In this document: positions 58,767 to 64,000 of the stretch, piece after piece
Position numbering within the stretch: position 1 is the stretch's first letter
How the letters are laid out: every line of letters starts with the position of its first letter
Assembly (NCBI RefSeq): GCF_003150835.1
Contig: NZ_CP029479.1
Location: 2,703,501-2,767,500, forward strand
DNA from: Phenylobacterium parvum
GTDB lineage: Bacteria; Pseudomonadota; Alphaproteobacteria; Caulobacterales; Caulobacteraceae
DNA: 64,000 nt
Reading direction: 5' to 3'
Notes under the pieces: generated by a model
Told to the model about the DNA's origin: nothing
The model's input: only the letters and a program-made list of their open reading frames with translations
The model's database searches: none
Translations under genes and position numbers: made by a program

Positions 58767-58800
58767 GCTTAGGTCTAAGCGATATAGTTCAGGTCTAAGC
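58767..58800. promoter_or_regulatory. Operator-like repeats upstream of the Acg/MarR genes
   Basis: GCTTAG-GT-CTAAGC (58767-58780) is an inverted repeat. Its right part, AGGTCTAAGC, recurs exactly 20 bp later (58791-58800), two helical turns away. TATAGT (58783-58788) lies between the copies with TTGCCA 19 nt upstream, so a bound repressor would cover the -10 region. MarR proteins bind such sites, and two MarR genes lie downstream. Confidence 0.65.
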
Positions 58801-58814
58801 AGGAACGACCGCCC

Positions 58815-59957
58815 ATGCCTACCCGCCGCCATATCCTCGAACTTTTCGCCATGGCCCCCCTCCTCGCCTCTGCGGGCTGCGCCGGTGCGACCGTGACGCC
58901 CGACCCCTACGCCGCCTGGCGCCAGCCCGGCCAGGGCGAGTCCGATCCCCGGCGCTTCGTGCTGGCCCACGGCCTCCTGGCGCCCAACCCCCACAACCGC
59001 CAACCTTGGCTCGTGCGGATGGAGGGCGCGGACGCCATGTCGCTCTACGTGGACCGGACCCGACTCTTGCCGGCGACCGATCCCTTCAGCCGCCAGATCG
59101 TGGTGGGTTGCGGGGCCTTCCTGGAGCTGATCGCCCAGTCGGCCCCCCGCCTTGGCCTCGTGGCGGACATCCAGGCCTGGCCCCAGGGCGCCCCGGGGCC
59201 TGAACTCGATGACAGGCCCTTCGCCCGGGTGGTCCTGAAGCCGGAACCCGGGGTGACGGCGGGGCCCCTGTTCGACCAGATCGTCCGCCGCCGCACGGAA
59301 AAGGTTCCCTTCCTTCCCGACCGCCCCGCCGACGCCGCCGTCCAGGCGGTGCTCGCCGCTGCAGCCGGACCGGGGCTTGTCGCCGGTGAAACGCGCGAGT
59401 CCGGGCTCCGCGACTCCCTGGCCGACATCTGCTGGAAGGCCTGGGAGATCGAGTCTGGAACGCCCAGGACCCACATGGAATCGGTCCGCCTGATGCGGAT
59501 CGGCAGGGCTGAGGTGGTTCGCAACCCCGATGGCATAGACCTTTCCGGGGGGATGATGGAGGTGCTGGCGCGGACCGGCGTGATGACGCGCGAGGCCTTG
59601 GCTGATCCAGATTCCTTCGCCAGTCGGAGCGGCATGGACATGTACCGCAAGATGGTCGAGGCGACGCCGGGCTTCCTCTGGATCCGCAGCGAGACCGGCG
59701 ACCGCCTTGCCCAGCTCGCTGCAGGACACGCCTACGCCCGCGCCCAGCTGGCCGCCTCGGCCCAGGGCCTTGTCCTGCACCCCTGGAGCATGGCCCTGGA
59801 GGAGTTCGCCGAGATGGCCGGCCCCTATCAGCAGGTCCAGGCCCTGCTCGGCGCGCGCCCGGATGCGCCCGTCCAGATCCTGGCCAGGATGGGCGCAGTC
59901 CGCAAACTGTCCGATCCGTCTCCCCGCAGGAGGCTTGACGACCTGATCCTGTCGTGA
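58815..59957 (+). CDS. Acg-type FMN-binding nitroreductase-like lipoprotein
   Basis: 380-aa protein of the Acg family, flavoproteins with a duplicated nitroreductase fold, some of which sequester FMN. The N-terminus MPTRRHILELFAMAPLLASAGCAG resembles a twin-arginine signal with a lipobox Cys, so it is probably exported. The segments APNPHNRQPWLVRM, VGCGAFLELIAQ, RTEKVPF and HAYARAQLAASAQGLVLHPWSMAL fit the family. It starts 15 bp after the operator-like repeat and is followed 13 nt later by the first MarR gene. Confidence 0.85.
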   Translation: MPTRRHILELFAMAPLLASAGCAGATVTPDPYAAWRQPGQGESDPRRFVLAHGLLAPNPHNRQPWLVRMEGADAMSLYVDRTRLLPATDPFSRQIVVGCGAFLELIAQSAPRLGLVADIQAWPQGAPGPELDDRPFARVVLKPEPGVTAGPLFDQIVRRRTEKVPFLPDRPADAAVQAVLAAAAGPGLVAGETRESGLRDSLADICWKAWEIESGTPRTHMESVRLMRIGRAEVVRNPDGIDLSGGMMEVLARTGVMTREALADPDSFASRSGMDMYRKMVEATPGFLWIRSETGDRLAQLAAGHAYARAQLAASAQGLVLHPWSMALEEFAEMAGPYQQVQALLGARPDAPVQILARMGAVRKLSDPSPRRRLDDLILS

Positions 59958-59970
59958 TGCGCGTTCGGGC

Positions 59971-60420
59971 ATGGCTCCGCGCGACCCCGACCTGATCGCC
60001 TTCTTCACCGACATCTCGATCATCGAGCAGTTGGTGCGCACCCTCATGGAGCGGCGACTGCCGACGGGACTGTCCATGGCCGGCTTCGGCCTGATCAACC
60101 ACATGGTGCGGACCGGGCAGGAGACCGCCTCGCCCGGCGCCCTGGCCCGCGCCCTCCAGGTCACACGCGGGGCGATCACCGGGGTCCTGCACAAGCTCAC
60201 CGCCGAGGGCTTCGTGACCCTCGAGCCGGACCCCAGGGACGGACGGGGCAAGAAGGTCCGCCTGACCCCACAGGGCCTTGCCGTGCGAGAGGCGGCCCTT
60301 GCCGGGATGGCGCCGCTGGTGGCCGAGTTCGAGGCCCGGATGGATCTCGACGCCATCCGACGCGCCCATCCCGTCCTACGCAGCATCCGCGAGGACCTCG
60401 ACCACCGCCGCGAGAGCTGA
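59971..60420 (+). CDS. MarR-family transcriptional regulator (first of two)
   Basis: 149-aa dimeric repressor-type protein. The winged helix reads ALARALQVTRGAITGVLHKL (recognition helix), then EPDPRDGRGKKVRLTPQG (wing). Outer helices begin FFTDISIIEQLVRTLMERRL. It sits right after the Acg-type gene and probably regulates the operator-like site at 58767-58800. It is a clear paralog of the next gene. Confidence 0.92.
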   Translation: MAPRDPDLIAFFTDISIIEQLVRTLMERRLPTGLSMAGFGLINHMVRTGQETASPGALARALQVTRGAITGVLHKLTAEGFVTLEPDPRDGRGKKVRLTPQGLAVREAALAGMAPLVAEFEARMDLDAIRRAHPVLRSIREDLDHRRES

Positions 60421-60503
60421 GGTCCTTGCCGGTTGCCGCCGCGCCGCAATCCGGCTAACAGCACCCCCGACGCCCTGTCGGTGGCGCCCCTGAGCCCGCT
60501 CGG

Positions 60504-60959
60504 ATGACCACGCCTTCCAGGCATCCCGTCGCCTTCGACTTCTTCCTCGAGATCGCCGTAATCGACCAGCTGGTGGGTACGGAGATGGAGCGCGTCCTGC
60601 CGGACGGCGTCACCATGGCCAGCTTCGGCCTGCTCAATCACCTGGTCAGCCGCGGCGGCTCGGAGTCCCCGGCCCGCCTCGCCCAGGCGCTCCAGGTCAC
60701 CAAGGGCGCCATCACCGCCCTGCTCAAGCGGCTCGAGGCTCGCGGCCTGGTCGCCCTCTCGCCCGACCCCTCGGATGGCCGCGGTAAGGTTGTCGCCCTC
60801 ACCGAGTCGGGGCGCCGCAGCCGGGAGGCCGCCATCGCCGCCCTGGACCCCCTGCTCGAGACCTTCCTGGCGGCCTTCCCCGAGCCCGACCTCGCCGGCG
60901 CCCTGCCCCTCCTGCGGCGGGTTCGCCTGGACCTGAACCGGCGACGCTACGGAGGCTGA
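60504..60959 (+). CDS. MarR-family transcriptional regulator (second of two)
   Basis: 151-aa paralog of the preceding regulator; the two align end to end (VIDQLVGTEMERVLPDGVT with IIEQLVRTLMERRLPTGLS, and the same LQVTxGAIT helix and DPxDGRGK wing). It could bind the same operator, form mixed dimers, or regulate another target. ATG 60504 follows a 83-bp gap from the first copy. Confidence 0.92.
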   Translation: MTTPSRHPVAFDFFLEIAVIDQLVGTEMERVLPDGVTMASFGLLNHLVSRGGSESPARLAQALQVTKGAITALLKRLEARGLVALSPDPSDGRGKVVALTESGRRSREAAIAALDPLLETFLAAFPEPDLAGALPLLRRVRLDLNRRRYGG

Positions 60960-61001
60960 CGGTCTTCCCCGCCGGCCTCTCTCAGGATAGTGCTTTGCGC
61001 G

Positions 61002-61484
61002 ATGAACGATCTTGAGATCCTGAATGTCGAGATCCGTCCGCACCGGTCCCTGTCGGACCGGGGCTTCATCATCCTCATTTCGATCATCACCTTCATCAAT
61101 TGCGTCACCGCAGCGGTCTTCCTGGCCATGGGCGCGACCCTGGTGCCGATTTTCCTGGGCCTCGATGTCCTGGCCATCGTGGTCGCCTTCGCCGTCAGCT
61201 TCTCTTCGGCCCGCCGGATCGAGCGGGTGGTGGTCACAGAAAGCCGCGTCCGGCTGATCGAGGAGACGCCGCATCGCCGGGTCCTGGTGTGGGAAGGCCC
61301 CACCGCCTTCACCCGCCTGTCCTCCGAGGCCGAGGATGACCGTGTCATCGACCTGAGGCTAGCGGTCTCGGGACGCGAAGCCTCGGTCGGCAAGGCTCTC
61401 GGCCCGGACGCCCGGGCCGAACTGATGCGAACCCTCGACGCCGCCCTCCAGAAGGCCCGCCGCCCCCGGAATCTGGCCTGGTGA
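61002..61484 (+). CDS. DUF2244 family membrane protein
   Basis: 160-aa protein with two adjacent membrane helices (about 27-48 and 50-68). A cytoplasmic beta-rich domain follows (VVVTESRVRLIEETPHRRVLVWEGPTAFTRL, EASVGKALGPDARAELMRTLDAALQKAR). The family often neighbours cytochrome-related genes; its function is unknown. ATG 61002 is preferred over 60990. It overlaps moeB by 4 nt (GTGA). Confidence 0.9.
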   Translation: MNDLEILNVEIRPHRSLSDRGFIILISIITFINCVTAAVFLAMGATLVPIFLGLDVLAIVVAFAVSFSSARRIERVVVTESRVRLIEETPHRRVLVWEGPTAFTRLSSEAEDDRVIDLRLAVSGREASVGKALGPDARAELMRTLDAALQKARRPRNLAW

Positions 61485-62248
61485 CAGGCCTCACCCCCTT
61501 CAGCGACGACGAGGTCGAACGCTACGCCCGCCATCTCGTCCTGCGTGAGATCGGCGGGCCCGGCCAGCAGAAACTCAGGTCAGCCCGGGTCCTGATGATC
61601 GGCATGGGTGGTCTCGGAGCCCCCGCCGGCCTCTACCTCGCCGCGGCCGGGATCGGCGGCCTGGTGATCGTGGACCCGGACCGGGTGGAGCTGTCGAACC
61701 TGCAACGGCAGGTCCTGTTCACTTCCTCCGACCGCGGCCGGTCGAAGGTCGACGCCGGACTTCGTCGCCTGACCGACCTGAACCCCCATGTCGAGACCCA
61801 GGCCCTGCAGCTGTGCGTCGACGAGGGCAACGCCGCCACCCTGGTCGAGGGCTTCGACCTGGTCCTCGACGGCACGGACGACTTCGCCACCCGTCTGGCG
61901 GTCAGCGACGCCTGCGTGGCCCACGGGGTCCCGCTGGTCTCCGGCGCGATCGGCCGGTGGACAGGCCAGGTGGGGATCTTCCCGGGCCGCCCCTGCTATC
62001 GCTGCCTGGTTCCCGAGGTCCCGCCCGACGCCGAGACCTGCCAGGCCGTGGGGGTGGTGGGCGCCCTGGCCGGCGTGATCGGCTCGATGATGGCCCTGGA
62101 GGCCGTGAAATGGATCACCGGTGCGGGCGAGGACCTGACGGGCCGGCTTCTGGTCTATGACGCCCTGGCTGCCGTTACCCGGACGGTCCGCGTCGCCGCT
62201 GACCCCCTTTGTCCGGCCTGCGGGGCGACTTACCCCGGCGGGACGTAG
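61481..62248 (+). CDS. moeB: MoeB/ThiF-type adenylyltransferase
   Basis: 255-aa E1-like enzyme that adenylates the C-terminal Gly-Gly of MoaD or ThiS. MIGMGGLGAPAGLYLAAAGIG (39-59) binds ATP, and VDPDRVELSNLQRQVLF has the conserved Asp and Arg. DGTDDFATRLAVSDACV follows. Paired CxxC motifs (CYRC and CPAC) bind zinc. Molybdopterin versus thiamine use cannot be told from context. GTG start; the 3' end overlaps the convergent AbgT gene by 19 bp. Confidence 0.9.
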   Translation: MTGLTPFSDDEVERYARHLVLREIGGPGQQKLRSARVLMIGMGGLGAPAGLYLAAAGIGGLVIVDPDRVELSNLQRQVLFTSSDRGRSKVDAGLRRLTDLNPHVETQALQLCVDEGNAATLVEGFDLVLDGTDDFATRLAVSDACVAHGVPLVSGAIGRWTGQVGIFPGRPCYRCLVPEVPPDAETCQAVGVVGALAGVIGSMMALEAVKWITGAGEDLTGRLLVYDALAAVTRTVRVAADPLCPACGATYPGGT

Positions 62249-63828
62249 CGCACCCCTGCGCCGGGCCCGAGAGGCCAGTCGAAGACCACCCACAGCCCCG
62301 TCATCAGCGCGCCCGCCGCCATGAAGGCCAGGGCGTAGGGCAGCATCAGGGCGAGGAGCGAGCCGACCCCCACAGAGGGATCCCACCGCCGGCAGAAGCC
62401 GAGGATCAGGGGGAAGTAGCTCATCAGGGGCGTCATGATGTTGGTGAAGCTGTCGCCCATGCGGTAGGCGGCGGTGGTCATCTCCGGGCTGATGCCCAGC
62501 AGCATGAACATGGGCACCACGACTGGCGCCAGGGCGCTCCACTTGGCGCTGGCCGAGCCGATGAAGAGGTCAAGGCCCGAGGAGAAGCCGAGCACGCCCA
62601 GAAGGAGGGCGGGCGCCGGCAGGTTGAGGGTTTCCAGGACGTGGGCGCCATTGATCGCCGCGATGGGCCCCAGGCGTGACCAGTTGAACATGGCCACGAA
62701 GTGGGCGGCGAAGAAGGCGAAGACGAGATAGGGGGCGAGGGCGCGCACCCCCTCGCCCATCATGGCGAAGACCTCGCGGTGGGACCGGATGGTCCCCGCC
62801 CCGCTTCCGAAGGCGACGCCCACGGCGAGGAAGAGGACGAAGAACCCGGCGACCAGGGCGGAGTAGAAGGGCTGAAGGGCCGCCGTCCCGGCCTTGGTCT
62901 CGTCTATGAGGGGGGTGTAGCCCGGCCACAGGGCGAGGGCGGCGAAGCCCGCGGCGACGGCCAGGGCGGCAAGGCCCGCCCGGCGAAGGCCCCGGCGCTC
63001 GTCCGCGGTTGGCGCCGACCGTGCGAGCTCCTCGCGGAGCTCTGCGTCGCCGCCGCCGCCCCACGGCCCCAGGCGCGGCTCGATGATGCGGTCCGTGACG
63101 AACCAGATAAGGGGGGTGAAGACCGCCACGATGGCAAGGATGAACCACCAGTTCCCAAGCGGGTTCATCGTCCAGGCGGGATCGATGATGCGCGCCGCCT
63201 CCTGGGTGAAGCCGAACAGCAGGACGTCCATCTGCCCGGGCGTGATGTTGCCGGCATATCCGCCGGACACGGCGGCGAAGGCCGCGGCAAGGCCCGCCAG
63301 GGGGTGGCGTCCGACGGCGGCGTAGAGCAGGGCGGCCAGGGGAATGAAGACGAGGTAGGCGGCATCCGAGGCATGGTGCGACACCATTCCGACGACGGCC
63401 ACCAGGGGGGTGAGCCAGCGCCGGTCAGCCCCGCGGAGGCTGGCGCGGATCAGGGCGCTGAAGAAGCCCGACCGCTCGGCCACCGCCGCGCCGTACATGA
63501 CGGTCAGGACCAGCCCCAGCGGGGCGAAGCCGGTCAGGGTCTTGGCGGTCTCCGTGAAGAGCCGGGCGAGATTGTCCTCGGACAGCAGGCTTTCGGCCCG
63601 GAAGACCAGGCGCCCGCCCTCCAGTTCACCCCAGGCGGGCGGCGCCTCACCCCGGAAGAGCAGGGACGCCGACCAGCCGAGGGCGGCTCCGATCCCGGAG
63701 AGGACGATCAGGAACCCGATCATCCAGACGAAGATCATCACCGGGTCCGGCAGGCGGTTGCCGATGCGTTCGACAAGGTCGAGCAGGGTGCGCCGCGGCG
63801 CAGGCGGAAGGGCGTCTGGGGCGGCCAC
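62230..63828 (-). CDS. AbgT-family transporter
   Basis: 532-aa membrane protein with about 12 segments. AbgT hallmarks are LLDLVERIGNRLPDPVMIFVWMIGFLIVLSG at the start, PLGLVLTVMYGAAVAERSGFFSALI, SHHASDAAYLVFIPLAALLYAAVGRHPLAGLAAAFAAVSGGYAGN, and ASAKWSALAPVVVPMFMLLGISPEMTTAAYRMGDS. Members import p-aminobenzoyl-glutamate or export sulfonamides. GTG 63828 has GGAG 6-8 nt upstream and is preferred; the frame is open to GTG 63876. Confidence 0.93.
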   Translation of the reverse strand: MAAPDALPPAPRRTLLDLVERIGNRLPDPVMIFVWMIGFLIVLSGIGAALGWSASLLFRGEAPPAWGELEGGRLVFRAESLLSEDNLARLFTETAKTLTGFAPLGLVLTVMYGAAVAERSGFFSALIRASLRGADRRWLTPLVAVVGMVSHHASDAAYLVFIPLAALLYAAVGRHPLAGLAAAFAAVSGGYAGNITPGQMDVLLFGFTQEAARIIDPAWTMNPLGNWWFILAIVAVFTPLIWFVTDRIIEPRLGPWGGGGDAELREELARSAPTADERRGLRRAGLAALAVAAGFAALALWPGYTPLIDETKAGTAALQPFYSALVAGFFVLFLAVGVAFGSGAGTIRSHREVFAMMGEGVRALAPYLVFAFFAAHFVAMFNWSRLGPIAAINGAHVLETLNLPAPALLLGVLGFSSGLDLFIGSASAKWSALAPVVVPMFMLLGISPEMTTAAYRMGDSFTNIMTPLMSYFPLILGFCRRWDPSVGVGSLLALMLPYALAFMAAGALMTGLWVVFDWPLGPGAGVRYVPPG

Positions 63829-63911
63829 GGTGGTCTCCGGTCCTTCGGGTCTGGCGGGCCTGCGCCCGGCAAGCACTTAAGCGCGCCGGCGGCCGGTTCA
63901 ACCCGCCGGAC

Positions 63912-64000
63912 TCAGAGCATGGACGGAAGCACCCGGTCCGGCGGCCGGTGGCCGTCCATCCAGGTCCGGATGTTAATGATCACCTTCTCGCCCATCTCGG
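63912..64000 (-). CDS. C-terminal end of a D-2-hydroxyacid dehydrogenase (partial)
   Basis: The last 28 codons read EMGEKVIINIRTWMDGHRPP, then DRVLPSML and a TGA at 63912-63914. This matches the closing helix of glyoxylate/hydroxypyruvate or D-glycerate dehydrogenases (xxMGxKVxxNIxxxxxGxxPPDRV). The rest lies beyond the right edge, so the exact enzyme cannot be named. Confidence 0.7.
   Translation of the reverse strand, partial: EMGEKVIINIRTWMDGHRPPDRVLPSML

Noticed and set aside
58530-61274. Open frame of 914 codons on the minus strand across nth, the Acg-type and MarR genes
   Set aside because: It lies antisense to several genes with clear family motifs and has shadow-type composition; no domain is recognisable.

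Overview
The window is GC-rich alphaproteobacterial chromosome, most likely from a Caulobacteraceae member (a Caulobacter or Phenylobacterium relative). The evidence is gene order. hemE, an AT-rich gap with DnaA-box-like motifs, and ppsR-maf-aroE-coaE-dnaQ-secB lie to one side. rho, mnmE, mnmG, rsmG, parA, parB, holA, lptE, leuS and cenR lie to the other. This is the neighbourhood of the Caulobacter chromosomal origin (Cori). Two exact 16-bp parS sites and GTG/TTG starts with 4-nt gene overlaps fit the same picture.

Region 1 (1-8650) is an accessory segment, more AT-rich by eye and loosely packed, next to a tRNA-Thr(CGT) gene. It holds a tyrosine integrase running off the left edge, a RepA-like P-loop ATPase, a small orphan gene behind a terminator-like leader, a DUF4230 protein, a broken XRE regulator, a DUF4062 protein, and a two-gene operon. 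That operon pairs a TauD-like Fe(II)/2-oxoglutarate dioxygenase with a protein carrying a HEPN-type RNxxxH motif and a C-terminal zinc ribbon. It is the best candidate in the window for an undescribed system.

Region 2 (8652-32200) is core chromosome. It carries the tRNA; heme genes (hemY, a mitofilin-like protein, hemD, hemC); tsaD-gpsA-YciI-Rieske; a creatininase-type hydrolase; acs; an Rsm22-like methyltransferase; ftsK; lolA; xth; the response regulator cenR; an L,D-transpeptidase; yggS; a degenerate ThiE-like protein; ntrZ; a DUF3576 lipoprotein; and leuS-lptE-holA.

Region 3 (32200-45330) is the origin-proximal segregation and replication region. parB, parA, rsmG, mnmG and mnmE form a leftward block with a parS between mnmG and mnmE. 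A second parS lies between convergent qor and rho. hemJ-hemH-hemE lead to the predicted origin at about 44,880-45,326, with one perfect DnaA box, an AT-rich stretch and three TCCCCA motifs.

Region 4 (45327-64000) starts with ppsR-maf-aroE-coaE in overlapping reading frames, then dnaQ, secB (opposite strand), a Tim44-like gene, mltA and a Smr gene. Next is a leftward operon of a PfkB kinase, hisB-hisH-hisA-hisF-hisE and a DAACS symporter. Then come a cyclophilin, nth, an Acg-type flavoprotein followed by two tandem MarR paralogs behind a repeated operator-like sequence, DUF2244, moeB, an AbgT transporter and the end of a 2-hydroxyacid dehydrogenase. No dnaA is seen in the window.
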